DNA from: Neodontobutis hainanensis | Lineage: Eukaryota > Chordata > Actinopteri > Gobiiformes > Odontobutidae | Length of the DNA: 64,000 bases | Reading direction: 5' to 3' | Assembly (NCBI GenBank): GCA_024349245.1 | Contig: JALDNG010000884.1 | Span: forward strand, 114,501-178,500 | In this document: in pieces, positions 1 through 12,245 of the stretch | Layout: every line of letters begins with the position of its first letter | Numbering within the stretch: position 1 is the stretch's first letter | Made by a program: the position numbers and the translations under genes | The notes under the pieces: generated by a model | What the model saw: only the letters and a program-made list of their open reading frames with translations | Database searches by the model: none | Told to the model about the DNA's origin: nothing

Positions 1-103
1 GTGAGAGTATAATACATTATTTTACTCACTGAAGTTTGTTTTGTTAATATTCACTTATGAGTGAATAAGGAATATTTATGCAACATTATCAACACAATGA
101 AAC

Positions 104-2835
104 ATCCATCCATTCATCTTCTACCGCTTATCCGGGGCCGGGTTGTGGGGGCAGCAGTCTAAGCAGAGATGCCCACACTTCCCCCTTCCCAGACACTTCC
201 TCCATCTCTTCCGGGGGATACCGAGGCGTTCCCAGGACAGTCGAGAGACATAGTCCCTCCAGCGTGTCCTAGATCTTCCCCGAGGTCTCCTCCCGGTGGT
301 ACTTGCCCGGAACACCTCCCTAGGGAGGCGTCCAGGAGGCATCTGTAACAGAGGCCCGAGCCACCTCATTTGGCTCCTCTCGATGTGGAGGAGCAGCGGC
401 TCTACTTTGAGCTCCTCCCGAGTGACCGAGCTCCTCACCTTATCTCTAAGGGAGCGCCCGCCACCCTGCGGCGAAAGCTCATTTCGGCAGCTTGTATCTG
501 GGATCTTGTTCTTTCGGTCATGACCCAAAGCTCATGACCATAGGTGAAAGTTGGAACGTAGATTGACCTGTAAATCGAGACCTTTGCCTTACAGCTCAAC
601 ACGACAGACCGGTACATCGACCGCATCACTGCAGAAGCTGCACCGATCCGTCTGTCAATCTCACGCTCCTTCCTTCCCTTACTCGTGAACAAGACCCCAA
701 GATACTTGAACTCCTCCACTTGAGGCAGGATCTCTCCCCCAACATGAAGGGGACAAGCTACCATTTTCCGACTGAGAACCATGGTCTTAGACTTAGAGGT
801 GCTGATTGTCATCCCAGCCGCTTCACACTCGGCTGCAAACCTTACCAGTGCTCACTGAAGGTCCTGGCTTGATGGAGCCAACAGGACAACATCAGCTGCA
901 AAAAGCAGAGACGAGATCCTGTGGTCCCCAAACCAGACTCCCTCCGGCCCCTGGCTGCGCCTAGAAATCCTGTCTATAAAGATAAAGAACAGGACCAGTG
1001 ACTAAGGGCAGCCCTGCCAGAGTCCAACATGCACTGGGAACAGGTCTGACTTATTGCCGGCAATGCGAACCAAGCTCCTGCTCTGGTTGTACAGTGACCG
1101 GATAGCCCTTAGCAAAGGGCCCCGGAACCCATACTCCCAGAGCACCTCCCACAGGGCGCCACGAGGGACACAGTCGAATGCCTTCTTTAGATCCACAAAA
1201 CACATGTGGACTGGTTGGGCAAACTCCCATAAACCCTCCAACTCTTGGAGAAGGTATAGAGCTGGTCCAGTGTTCCACGACCGGGACAAAAACCACATTG
1301 TTTCTCCTGAATCGGAAGTTCGACTATCGGCCGCATTCTCCTCTCCAGTACCCTGGCATAGGCTTTCCCGGGGAGGCTTATGAGTGTGATCCCTCTGTAG
1401 TTGGAACACTCCCTCCGGTCCCCCTCCTTAAAAAGAGGGACCACCACCCCGGTCTGGGGGTGAAGACCCCAGTCCAGAGGTACTGTCCCCAACCAAGACA
1501 GCCCCACAACATCCAGACACTTGAGGTACTCAGGGCGTATATCTCATCCACCCCCGGTGCCTTTCCACCAAGGAGCTTCACAACTACCTCAGTGACTTCG
1601 CCTTGGGTGATAGACGAGTCCCACCTCTGAGCCCTCGGCCTCTGCCTCCTCAGTGGAAGACGTGTCGGTGTGGTTGAGGAGATCCTCGAAGTATTCCTTC
1701 CACTGTCCAACAATGTTTCCATTTGATGTCAGCAGATTCCCACCTCCTCTGTAAAAAGTTTTGGCAGGGCACTGATTCCCCCTCCTGAGACGCCGGATGG
1801 TTTGCCAGAATTTCTTCAAGGCTGACCGGTAGTCCTTCTCCATGGCCTCACCGAACTCCTCCCACAGCCGAATTTTAGCCTCCACAACCACCCAGGCTGC
1901 AGTTTGCGTGGCCTGCCAGTACCTATCAGCTGCCTCAGGAGTCCCACGAGCCAACCAGGCTCGGTAGGTCTCCTTCAGCTTGACGACATCCCTTACTTCC
2001 GGTGTCCACCACCGGTTTTGGGGGTTGCCGCCACGCCAGGCACCGGAGACTTTACAGCCACAGCTCGAGTGGCCGCATCGACAATGGAGGTGGAGAACTC
2101 GGTCCACTCGGACTCAATGTCTCCAACCTCCCTCGGGATCTGGTCAAGCTCTGCTGGAAGTGGGAGTTGAAGATCTTTCTGATAGGGGACTCGGCCAAAT
2201 GTTCCCAACAGACCCTCACAGTACGTTTGGGCCTGCCGAGTCTGTCCAGCTTTCTCCCCCCCATCGGAGCCAACTCACCACCAGGTGGTGATCAGTTAAC
2301 AGCTCCGCCTGTCTCTTCACAATAACAGAACACCACTCGGGTTCAGATCCAGTGGGCCATTCCTCCCAATCATGCCCCTCCAGATGTCTCTGTCGCTGCC
2401 CACGTGAGCGTTGAAGTCCCCCCATTAGAACGACAGAGTCCCCGGCCGGAGCACTTTCCAGCACCCCTCCCAGAGACTCCAAGAAGGCCTGCTACTCTGC
2501 ACTGCCATTTGGCCTGTAAGCACAAACAACAGTGAGAGACCTATCCCCGACCTGAAGGCGCAGGGAAGCGACCCTCTCGTTCACCGGGGTGAACTCCAAC
2601 AGATGGCGGCTGAGCTGGGGGGCTATGAGCAAGCCCACACCAGCCCGCCGCCTCTCACCGCAGGTAACTCCAGAGTAATGGAGAGTCTTGCCTCTCTCGA
2701 GGATTTGGGTTCCAGAGCCCAAGCTGTGCCATATATAGCCCCCTGTGGCATAAAGCCCCCGACAACATAGCTCCCAGGATCATTCGGGCACTCAAACCCC
2801 TCCACCATGATAAGGTTGCGGTTCAAGGAGGGGAC
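104..2835 (-). mobile_element. Degenerate non-LTR retrotransposon (RTE/Rex-like LINE), near full length
   Basis: Read on the minus strand, the segment encodes in order an apurinic-type endonuclease (about 2720-2220, including an ALTVVCAYRPN-like core), a linker, a reverse transcriptase (about 1720-900, with FVDLKKAFDCVPRG), and a C-terminal part (about 810-130, with EFKYLGVLFTS, YGHELWVMTERTRS and TGRRPRGRSRTRWRDYVS). The 3' end at about 104-125 abuts a short TCCATCCATTCATC tail, as expected for a LINE. The frame is broken many times, so no complete ORF survives. Domain order and protein style match LINEs abundant in fish; assignment to RTE/Rex rather than another clade is from memory and less certain. 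It is an immobile fossil. Confidence 0.85.
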
Positions 2836-4269
2836 TATGAAACAACAACATAATATTACTAATAATATTGTTAAGTTATTACTACAGAACTAACGTGTCC
2901 AGAAGGTAAAGGTGGCCAAAGACTACAGCTACATCCCTCAGGTGCAGAGCAGAATTTGGGGTAATTGTCTAAAGTCTACAGGGGGACTCCCAAGAGGACA
3001 TGTGACCCTTTGTCTTCTCCCTGGAGATGTACTCCCAGCTACAGCTGAACTGGCACAGACACAACTCCACAGAGGACAGGTGTGTCAGTCATTCTCACAG
3101 GAACCATTATGTTTAGGTCTCTTGCAGCAGTCTTTGATATTTATCACCAGAATTTCTATGTGCACTTAGCTACACTGCTGTAGACATGTTTGTTACCCCA
3201 TAAACACTATCTGTATGTCTGTGTAATATTTGCCATTATAAAAGTTATAATATTACCATGCTGGCTGAGCCCTGTTTGGTTTGGCTGGTCCTGGTGTGAC
3301 TCGTCTGTTCTCCATCACATCCAGAAAAAACCCTGGCAGACGAGTTACAACCATCTGGAGAACTTTAACTGTAACTGTGTCTGAAAATGGAACAACAAGC
3401 ATTGTTTAGATTACAGAGATTTATTTGGGTGTGTGATCATTTGTGTAAATATATCACCTACCTGCCTCTGTTGTCCTGCAGCAGCTGAGCCCCCTCAGTC
3501 TATCCTCCTCAGTCTGTCCTCCTAACATATGGTTCCAACTCCTCCAACTTTCTTCTCAGGACTCCAGCTCAGGAGGGATTCAAGCCCCTGAGCCGGAGTT
3601 CTGAGAAGAAAACAATAAAAAATAAATTACATCTTTTTGAGCTAAACTTAATGTACGAGGTATTCTGAATGACACTAACGGTGTTTAGTTATGGTACATA
3701 AAAACAAGTAAAACTCCATTCAGTCATATTCTCTTCTTTACAATAAATAAGAGGTCAGGCAGTTTATTTTATTGTGTAGCTTTTCACTGGTTTAGACATT
3801 AGTTGAGCAGATAACAATAAACAATGCTCCAACATTTGTGCAAAGATTCCACAAAATAACATTAATAGTAACACATGTACAGTATCTTTAGCTGTTATTC
3901 TGCTGAGACTGTGGGCCTTGGTGAAAGCTACCCGAGTTATTGATGTAGCTGCTTAGCTAACGTTAGCTATTTTAGACAAACGTTACATGCAGTCAATAAT
4001 ATAATCATACAAAGTTAGCTCTGGCTGCCATATTGTGTTGAACAACTCTTTATAAAACATGCCATTGTCAAACATTAGTTGCCCTCTTCTCTCCCATGTC
4101 TCAGGAGTTCTCTTTACTGCTGTGTCAGCACTCCAGAGTCAAATATAGTTTACTTTCAATAAAGTTTCTCAAAACAGTAAATATACAGACCTGTAACTTT
4201 TCTTACCTTCTCTGTTAACATTATGGAGTAAATGTCAGCGTCCTGTGAACGGGATGAATGGTAGACGGC
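2836..4269. other. Unique-looking sequence with a possible antisense noncoding exon pair
   Basis: No convincing protein-coding gene is seen. On the minus strand, an ATG at about 4222 starts a five-codon open stretch followed by a consensus donor (AG|gtaaga, near 4208). A second block at about 3463-3600 is bounded on the minus strand by a good acceptor (tttgttttcttctcag) and donor (gaggcag|gtaggt). Joining them gives a stop within a few codons, so if transcribed this is more likely a noncoding RNA or transposon 5' region. The tract at 3955-3990 has the GCTAACGTTAGC-type motif common in fish intergenic DNA. Confidence 0.2.
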
Positions 4270-4845
4270 TTGTAACACCCCATAGGACACTTCGAGTATC
4301 TGGTGATGCCTTTTGGACTTACAAACACCCCCACTGTATTTCAGAACCTTGTAAATGACGTGCTACGGGACGTGATTGGCCAGTTTGTGTTCGTGTATTT
4401 GAATGATATTTTGATTTTTTTCGAAGGATTTAGAGGCACACCAAATACATGTCTGGGGAGTTCTTCAGAGACTCTTGGAGAATAAGCAGTTCGTGAAGGC
4501 TGAGAAGTGTGAATTCCATGCATCTACAGTTACCTTCCTAGGTTACTGAAGATGTGTGGAATTCCCAGGGACAGAGCCAGATGGACCCAGAGAAACACAC
4601 ACAGTAGGAGGTTCAACGCATCTTGGGGTTTGCAGACTTTTATAGGAGATTTATCCACAATTTCAGCCAACTTGCAGTCCCTTTGACGGCTCTCACATCC
4701 ACCATGCACCCTTTCATCTGGACACAGGAGGCGGAAACAGCATTTGAGGACCTCAGAATTTTGACATACAGCCAGACGGCAAGACGGCTGAACTCCCGTC
4801 AGGCCAGGTGGACATTGTTTTTTTACCTAAGAACTGACTATTAAG
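4270..4845 (+). pseudogene. Ty3/gypsy pol fragment (RT and RNase H pieces)
   Basis: The translation contains MPFGLTNTPTVFQNLVNDV and FVFVYLNDILIF, which correspond to the reverse-transcriptase core. The catalytic YLDD is changed to YLND. About 120 bp later comes GFADFYRRFIHNFSQLAVPL (RT thumb/connection), and at about 4770-4815 RRLNSRQARWTLFF from the RNase H/tether region. Internal deletions bring these blocks closer than in an intact element, and frames differ between blocks. The same blocks occur in better-preserved form at 45360-46190, so this is an old relative of the sushi-type element there. No LTR is visible. Confidence 0.85.
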
Positions 4846-6409
4846 AACTGGGGTATGTAAACTTTTGATCATTTTTGGTGTGCATTCTACTTCATTTCGT
4901 TCCATTGTATTTGTGCATGTGTAATGACAATAAATCTATCTATCTATTTGGGTAGTTTCTGTTTTCATTATGATTTGCTCCGGTTTACCCTACCACCAGA
5001 AACATGTACATTATAGGACTACAGATGGAAATTAGCTGTTAAACTATAATCTGGTACAAGCATCTTTGCTCCAGTTTAATGTACATTATAAGCTGTGCTA
5101 AAGAAATTTACTAATCCTAATCCTTATTTTGGTCCATTTTGTACTTGGCTAAAAAGCTGCTCAGCCTCTACATCTCTGACCTAAATATTGTTGTAAATAG
5201 TGGCGCAAAAAGGGGTTATGCGCCATATGCAGCGCATAGGGGCGCAGTACCTTAAGGGCACCAAATCAATGGAATAAAAAAAAAAATTAAATAAAATAAA
5301 AATAAATTTCAGGATTTGCTAAATACTATATAACATTTTAGAGGAGTAACAGGCTACAGTGGGCCCATCATTAGATTCCATAAATATAAAAAATGGAATA
5401 TTGCGAGTGGGCGTGGCTGACGGGGGCGTTGTGAACGTGCTCAGCGAGCAGTAGTTACAGTAGGCTAAGCACACAGATGTCATGAGAAGATGGATAAACC
5501 AAAAAAAGGGGGATATCGGGGGCTAAAAATAGAAAAAAAAAGAGGGGAAAGGAGATGGCGTGTCAAGGCATAGGACAGCAGCTAAGCAAGTGGATGATAA
5601 AATTTAACAGGTAAGATTTAAAGTCTGACATCTGTGTTTGAAAGCTTGAAATATTTATTTTAACAGACTAGCTAGTGCTTTTGCTAACACTGGGAATGTA
5701 GCAGCCAAATGGGGTTTAAATTAAAGCTAACTTAATGTGCAAAACCGAGGTTATTGAGCTGAAAACTGGAAAATATAATACCATCCCATGTACAATAAAT
5801 AACAATAATTTGAGAAACAACTAATGCATAGCAGTAATTTCAATTGGAAACAGTCTGGCACGAACTCTATTTCATTTGATGTAATAGTAGATAAATTGGC
5901 AAGTGAAAAGGTTACAATTTAGTAGAAACTTAAAAGTGCTATAGAATGTTTGATAGTAACATTGTTACCTGTATTTGGAATTGAGAACTGGTTTCTACTT
6001 TGAGTCGTTATAAAAAATCTAGAATCTTTTCCATCTTTTTGTTAATTTGTTACTGTTTTTCTGTTAGACGTAGCCTATATACTTAAAAAAAAACTTTATT
6101 ATTTACAGCCCATTCTAATTCATAAGCCCCTGGTTGTAAACTATTGTTTTTGGTATTATACTATATTTGTATGATTTTTTTTCAGGGGCTTCAAGAGCTC
6201 TGTACAACACTAAAGATCATCATTAAATGTTTTACTACACACAATAGCACAGAGTGTGCACATGTAACCTATTTTATTTAAATTTTTTTGATTGACAAAA
6301 AGATGGGCAGTACAACAAGCAGGTACGTAAATGAAAATAAATCTGGCAAATACAATACAATAATCCCTTTATTGATTACAAAGAAGAAAATAACATGTAA
6401 TAACAAAGA
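4846..6409. other. AT-rich intergenic DNA with transposon debris; possible hAT-like first exon
   Basis: A LINE-style tail (tgacaataaatctatctatct) ends near 4950. At about 5480-5580 a short + strand reading frame begins MDKPKKRGYR-like and is Lys/Arg-rich; this resembles the N-terminus of ZMYM1-like/hAT proteins, but nothing that follows confirms it. The remainder is AT-rich with no ORF of note. Confidence 0.25.
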
Positions 6410-6500
6410 TTATAATAATTAAAGCCGCAAGCGGCGATAAAGGCCCTCGCCTCCCTTGTGACCGCGGGGAGACATGTACTCGGAGGAGGGCATTTTGTGC
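6410..6500 (+). repeat. Fragment of an unclassified fish interspersed repeat (5' part)
   Basis: The motif aaagccgcaagcggcgataa followed by a GC-rich run is the start of an interspersed repeat that I recognise from fish genomes but cannot name. A matching internal/3' part is at 8470-9260. Confidence 0.4.
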
Positions 6501-7949
6501 TTTAAAGCATAAACTTCACAGTAATGTCAAATAACTGGGCCTGTGCCTCTGCTTGAATCTTCTTCTGGCTGGAGCCTGCTTCATCACCTCGGGCCTATGC
6601 TTCTGCTGGGGCCTGCTACACCACCTTGTATTTAGAGTTTAAATGGGTATTTCTGACTGAGCCAGGCCCTGTTGTCCCGAGTCGGTGCGAGGCTTTCCCG
6701 CAGAACACCAACTACTGATGCTCTATTCAAGTCTGTCCATCTGTGTCCAGTCAATATTTGGTATAATTATGAGTAATAATCAGAGGTCAACTACAGTATA
6801 CTGAACAGTTATCAGTAGGCCTACAGTCAATATAGTATTATGTCTATAAAACTGTAAATCGTATTTACAATTGTATTTATAATGTTGCATCCCTTATTTG
6901 TCTTTAATTCTTTAATAAATGGAGCCAGCCTCAAAAAGGAATCTGACTCATCTCATTCTCATTATTCCACACACTGGTCCAGTCATAAATACCTGTTTTC
7001 TTACTGTTCTGTTGTAGATGGCTTTGCAATAGGATTTAATAAAAATGAACAAATGTTAACCATAAGTATTCTAGTCTTAAACACTGAACATCATCAACTT
7101 TCTTCTATTTCATTATAAATAAATCACTCTGAAATATTGAAATGTTTTTGTGAGATAGAAATCACAAACAAGTCATAACCTGGTCATTATATAAAACATT
7201 TATTTTAAAAAAATATATATGTAAATATGAAACTATACATAAAACATATTGCACTATTTCTGAGCAGGAATAAAATAATCCTAAAGTGAAGGAGAGAACA
7301 AAGAGAGTCAGGTTTATTTCCTGCAGTCACAGCTGCATCATTTTAAAAACTATACATTGGGTTACAAATGAAGCAGAACTGTGCTGCTTTCATAGATTAA
7401 TGTATGTATTTGATATTTGACAAATTCTTTCGTCCAAGACAGAAACCTCTGCAGAAAAGGGACCAGACTCAAGACAAGAGCTCTGAACATGGAGCTGGAG
7501 CTACAGCATGTGTTTCAGGGAGCTTCTGAACTGGGTCTTCTCCTGGGGGTTGCACTGTATGAAATGACACATAAAAAAGGCAGAAAAACATTATCAACTC
7601 ATTAACAAACCGCCAGGGTTGTGTTTGTATGTTAATGTAAGAGGCTATGAGGGCTAACTGTAAATGATTGTATGATTATGATCATCCTTCTGTCTCTGAA
7701 TGCCCTGCTGCTGCTACTGTATCGCCCTGGTCCTCGGGGTGGTCATAATCCTCGGATCAGTCCCGCTGGTCTCGTGAGAAGACTAGTGGTCGAGGAAAGA
7801 CAGAACAGCAGAGTACTTCCACTTTTGTCCGTAACCCACTTCTCTTCTCTATCTCCTTTAAATACATGTTCCTCGGGCTCTTTCTGCACACTTTCTCTGG
7901 ATAAACACATAAACTCGTCAGTGGAAAACTAGTTGTAAAGTACGGCAAT
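6501..7949. other. No gene recognised
   Basis: Mostly AT-rich sequence. The longest frames (6882-7118, 7417-7605, 7672-7932 on +; 7757-7948 on -) show no recognisable motif, no splice context and no homology I can name. They are treated as chance ORFs or worn repeat. Confidence 0.3.
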
Positions 7950-8465
7950 TTAGCTCCGGCTTTAGCTAGCTAGTTGGCTCAAGATATACGACTCTAATAA
8001 ATTAAAAGTAGTTTTTTGCAACTTACCAGAGTTTTTCGACCCCCTACACACTTTCCTTTGAGCAAGAACCTTTAAGATTCCCGGCTCTGTAAAATTACAA
8101 AAATGTTTCGTATCCCACAGGCTGCACCGATAACTTCGTCCTCCATTGTTGTTTTGGATTTCTGCTTCTATGGTTCGCCTCCGTCGATGCACGTCACTTC
8201 TAGAGCAAGCTCCTGATTGGTTAACGCGGCGTGAATTTTCACCAAAGTTCAGATATTTCAACTCGGGTGAATTAAGCGTTTGACGCGATTCGCGCGTCAA
8301 ACGCTCAATTCGCGCTGCGTGATTCGCGCGGCGTGTCATTCGCGGCGCCTAATTCGCGCGAAAAGCGCTGCAGGATTTTCACGCGCGTCAATTCGCGTCT
8401 TTGCATTAACTTAACATGTAAATCACTCGCGCTTAACGCTTAATTCACATTTGGTGTGAACGCAC
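7950..8465 (-). mobile_element. CpG-rich end of a DNA transposon (PIF/Harbinger-like?)
   Basis: The block 8270-8410 is packed with ttcgcgcg/aattcgcg units, far richer in CpG than its surroundings, and ends in ggtgtgaacgcacc, a typical outer end of fish Harbinger-type elements. On the minus strand an ATG at about 8146 starts MEDEVIGAACG, and a good donor (CTG|gtaagttgc) lies at about 8025, suggesting a first exon of a transposase or accessory gene. No transposase core and no matching second terminus were found. Confidence 0.4.
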
Positions 8466-8469
8466 CTTA

Positions 8470-9260
8470 AGGCGGTTCACATTTTCAATTCAAAATGGCC
8501 ACCTTTATTGTGATAGGTTGTGGTCCCCATTGGCTTTTATGTTCATAAGCCCATACTGGATGTGTGTACCAAGTTTCATTTGCCTACGATAAACTAAAAT
8601 TTTCCCTTCCCATTGACTTTTTCTACATATTTGGGCAATTGCTATGGCAACAGTTGGTTGTCATTGGCTTTTATGTTCGTCATGACATAAGTGATGTGTG
8701 TACCAAATTTCATGTCTCTATGACAAATTAAATTCTTGGGTCCCATGATAAGTTTGTAGGGGGCGCTAGAGGGCCATTCTAAAGCTAACCCTTTTATTTA
8801 CATATCTTTGTGTTCAGGTCATGAATGTGCACAAACGCCTTTTTGGGTCCAACTTGATCCGAGAAGGCGTTTGAGAGTTAACGGATAATTTATTTTCAAA
8901 AAATGGCCGCCTTGTTACAGGCTTGCCACACCCACACCCAATAAGATATCGCGCCTTTCACCCCACATGGCGGACTTCCTGTTGAGTTTACGCTCTGGCT
9001 GTCAAAGACTTTTCTGTTTGCCCTGAGGAGTCCTATGGATGTACCAAGTTTTGTATTTATACATTGGAAAATTTTTACTTTCACTTTTCATAGGCCCAAT
9101 GTATTTTGACTTTTCTAGGGATCGCCACTGAGTCATTTTTCATAATTTTTTCTTCGGGGACTTCAAATACAGAAATTTTTACCGGTTTATCACCGGCTCG
9201 GGCATAAAAAAAGATTTGAATACAGCTAAACACATCTTAGAATTCCATTAGTCCCTGAGT
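8470..9260 (+). repeat. Unclassified fish interspersed repeat (internal and 3' part)
   Basis: Contains segments repeated in many fish loci by my recollection: aaaatggccgcc, gggggcgctagagggccat, and a tail ttgaatacagctaaacac. It has no coding potential. It is probably the same family as the fragment at 6410, separated by later insertion. Confidence 0.45.
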
Positions 9261-9539
9261 GGATGTTTGAAAATTTGGGTTTGCACCAGTGCAACCAATC
9301 CAAAAAGTTAGTCTAGAGCCCTGCTTTGACTTTAATACATTATATATTTAGGGCTTTATCAACGATTGTAAATTATGTCACAGATGGGTCTACAGCTGCA
9401 ATTTATTCATGTAATTGATTTTCATTGAACGATTCAATAAGGGTTGGTCAAAGATATAAAATTCCCAGAGTAAAAATTTGTCCCACTATAGCCCTGCCTC
9501 TACCTGTAACTTAACCATCTCCAGAGCGGGTTAGCCGTT

Positions 9540-9665
9540 TAGTTAGTAAGTTTCCACAGAGAGCTACCTCGCTAGAAGGTGATCCAGCTTGGTGATATTG
9601 AAAACCCAGGCTTAACCTTGAACTTACCTCACTAACCTCCTAATCCAGCTTTGTAGTACAGGGTC
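9540..9665 (-). repeat. Interspersed repeat, copy A (ggattaggaggttag family)
   Basis: Read on the minus strand it contains gctggattaggaggttag followed by a gaggtaa...ggttaa...cctgggttttc pattern. A diverged second copy lies on + at 39242-39340. It is likely a terminal region of a DNA transposon; the class is not certain. Confidence 0.5.
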
Positions 9666-9992
9666 CCGGTGTATTTAACTACCACAATGGTAGAGGGGAG
9701 GTTTAGTTGGTGTTAATTGGAAGTGTAACATCAAAAACAAATCTTCTCAGTTACCAGTGATTACAGTCATCAAGCTGCTGCATTCAAACAGCACACACAA
9801 TAGTTTAACCCCACCATATTTACAACAAAGTAACACCAATAAACAGACAAACCAGAAGGCTACAAGCTGCCATCTACTAGCAGGAATTACATTTAAACTG
9901 GCTATGGTAAATCGCATTGCTCCTTTTATGGTGGCTCTAATGTTGAAGCCACATAAAGTGTTTTTCCTTTTTGCTGCCATGTCTGTGCTCAG

Positions 9993-10133
9993 GTGCTGGA
10001 GCTACAGAGCCCTCCCAGAGCGGCTCATGTGGTACGGGACTGTGTGAAGGCCTGCCTGAACTCTACCTATGAGTACATTTTCAACAATTGTCTGGAGCTC
10101 TTCAACCACCAGTTCCAGGCAGCTGTCCAGATG
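9993..10133 (+). CDS. unc13: unc13 (Munc13) MUN-domain exon, VLELQSPPRAA segment
   Basis: This 141 bp exon (47 codons, phase 0 at both ends) follows acceptor ctgtgctcag and precedes donor gtcagt. It encodes VLELQSPPRAAHVVRD and then CLNSTYEYIFNNC, hallmark sequence of the MUN domain of neuronal-type UNC13 proteins. Munc13 is a presynaptic vesicle-priming factor: the MUN domain helps open syntaxin from Munc18 and assemble SNARE complexes at the active zone. Upstream exons (C1, C2B, early MUN) were not found, so the gene begins before this window or its nearby exons escaped notice. The paralog is not resolved: the sequence is neuronal-class but more diverged than mammalian UNC13A/B/C as I remember them. 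Confidence 0.93.
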
Positions 10134-10437
10134 GTCAGTGTCTTTTGGTCCTTCTCCAAGCTACTTTACTGTTTCTTTAAAAGTAAACATTGTTAAAACA
10201 CATGGGCCTGAAGGATACCGCCCTTAAACAGTGAATTAATAATAAGAAATATTGCAATTAAATGTAACAAACTCCTGCATTAATCAGTGAATTTAATTGA
10301 CACCAGGGCTGCTCCAAGGCTTTTGCTCAATTAACTAAACAAATGATGTGAATTAACATCTAGTAATTTTCACACACTACAGCGATATTTGCTGTCTATA
10401 CCAGTTAAAGTAGAGGATACTCCTGTTTCTTATTCTT

Positions 10438-10440
<3 letters not shown>

Positions 10441-10521
<81 letters not shown>

Positions 10522-10548
10522 TAATGATGATATATATATATATATATG
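10441..10548. repeat. (AT)n microsatellite in unc13 intron
   Basis: About 39 uninterrupted AT units at 10441-10518, then a short interruption and a further AT run to 10547. It lies only 27 bp upstream of the next unc13 exon, in the branch-point/polypyrimidine region. Confidence 0.98.
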
Positions 10549-10574
10549 CATCATTGTATTAATTTTTGGTATAG

Positions 10575-10774
10575 CCTGAACCCACCCAAAAAAAGAAGGA
10601 AAAGGTTGAGGGAGAGCAGGAAGAGGAGGAAAATGAGGAGGAACCAGAGGAGGAGGTCAAACAGGAAGAACACGGCCCCAGCATTCATAACCTCGACTTC
10701 TGGCCCAAACTCATCACACTGATTGTTTCCATCATCGAAGAAGACAAGAACTCCTACACCACCATCATCAACCA
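10575..10774 (+). CDS. unc13: unc13 exon with acidic linker and LDFW segment
   Basis: Acceptor ggtatag, donor gtcagt; 200 bp, entering in phase 0 and leaving after two bases of a Gln codon. It first encodes a Lys/Glu-rich linker (KKKEKVEGEQEEEENEEEP), then GPSIHNLDFWPKLITLIVS and IIEEDKNSY, the conserved helix of the MUN domain. The acidic linker is longer than I recall in mammalian orthologues. Confidence 0.93.
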
Positions 10775-10909
10775 GTCAGTGCTACTTCACTAATCTCTGC
10801 CACAAACTAGAGGGCTTTGTTCCACATTTTGGCCAAAACTCCAGTCGAGGGCTTGATTTACAGGCCAATAGCTGTAGTGGTTAAACTGGTTTCCTCTGCT
10901 CTTCCACAG

Positions 10910-10995
10910 GTTTCCTCAGGAGCTGAATGTGGGTCAAGTGAGTGCTGAAGTTATGTGGACTCTGTTTGCCCAGGACATGAAGTATGCTCTGGAGG
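10910..10995 (+). CDS. unc13: unc13 exon, SAEVMWTLFAQDMKYALE segment
   Basis: Acceptor cttccacag, donor gtaaga; 86 bp. The first G completes the Gln codon split with the previous exon, then FPQELNVGQVSAEVMWTLFA and QDMKYALE follow, one of the most conserved MUN stretches. It ends after one base of a codon, matching the next exon. Confidence 0.93.
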
Positions 10996-11429
10996 GTAAG
11001 ACTGGCCATTCTGTGTATTTGTACCTCCTGTTTCATGTCTCCTTTTCATATTTCATTTGTCATGTCTTCTAGTTTTGGATCAATTTAATTGTTGCTGCTG
11101 GAATAATGGTGAGGTTTTAGAGAATCCCGTCATAACTGAAAGCCAGAGGTGTGCCTAAACTGAGATTTATGTCCAGAGCTAATGCTGTTGTTTGACAAGA
11201 ACTATAAGCCTGTTTCCACTGTAAAGTATGGTCTGTTTTAGCTCAATATGGCTCTTTTGGAGAGTCTTTTGGCATTCCCTGTGTTGAAGACAGTGTCTGT
11301 TGATTTGGTAACATGAATCAAAAGAAAAGTACATTGTTCTGTTATGTACTGTACAGGAAACAAGGTTTATAGTACAAGCATACATAGAGGTTTGTGCCTA
11401 GAATTTAAGGGTATATTTGAGGACCTACC

Positions 11430-11605
11430 CTTCCAAAGCGCTTTACACTATGCTTCCATTCACACACATTCACACCTGGGGCAGACAAGGGGGGAGGCTG
11501 CCATATACAAGGCGCTCACAGCTTTTTCGACCACCACCAAACACACCTCCATAATCACATACACCAGAGCCACAGGCACTGGAAGCAAGGTGGGTTAAGC
11601 CCAAG
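11430..11605. repeat. Interspersed repeat tail (LINE/L2-like), copy 1
   Basis: Contains aaagcgctttacactatgct, runs of CACACATTCACAC and aggctgcc, a pattern repeated in the opposite orientation at 19795-19895. It is probably the 3' end of a fish LINE or SINE. No coding content. Confidence 0.5.
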
Positions 11606-11622
11606 GACATAGCGACAGTATA

Positions 11623-11664
11623 AACTCTGCACTTCTTTAAATGCGCTTAAAGAAGTGCAGAGTT
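11623..11664. repeat. Perfect 18-bp hairpin
   Basis: Left arm AACTCTGCACTTCTTTAA (11623-11640), loop ATGCGC, and an exact reverse complement at 11647-11664. It is intronic in unc13. No U-tract or coding context suggests a terminator or known RNA. Confidence 0.95.
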
Positions 11665-12118
11665 CTCCAGTAAAACCATTTAGTTTGATATCCCATTTGG
11701 CCTAATGTTCAATATCTCACATCTCATCTGATCTACCCTGACTGTACTTCTGACTTGGTTTAGGTATTTCTTACTTTGTTTTGTCTGCTCTTACTGTTTA
11801 TGATCCATTTTAGCTATCTCAGCTCCCATTTCATTTCGTATCCGCAAGGTTGACTTCAATGTTGGTAAGAAGCTCAAAAATGTGGCATTTTGTATATATG
11901 AAGAGCTATGTTAGTAATAAATACCTAATTTGTGTAAAAGTGTTTCTTTTATGTCTGTTCATTTAAATACTGTTACAGTAGAAACTGGGGCTGTAGACAC
12001 TGGAGCTGTAGAAATTGATGCAGTAAACACTAGTGCTGTAGCCACTTAGACATTAGACACTGTAAAGATAGGACTTTTTGAGGTCACTGTAATTTTATTC
12101 TGTGTGTGTCATTGACAG

Positions 12119-12245
12119 AGCACGAGAAGCATAAACTGTGTAAGACTGCCACTTACATGAACCTTCACTTCAAGATCAAGTGGCTTTACAACGAGTATGT
12201 GAAGGATTTGTCCACCTTCAGTCACTCTGTTCCTGAATACCCCAT
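12119..12245 (+). CDS. unc13: unc13 exon, YMNLHFKIKWLYNEYV segment
   Basis: Acceptor cattgacag, donor gtaaga; 127 bp. Encodes EHEKHKLCKTATYMNLHFK and IKWLYNEYV, closely matching the MUN core, then a more variable tail ending EYP. It ends two bases into a Met codon completed by the exon at 16894. A 4.6 kb intron filled with transposons follows. Confidence 0.93.
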
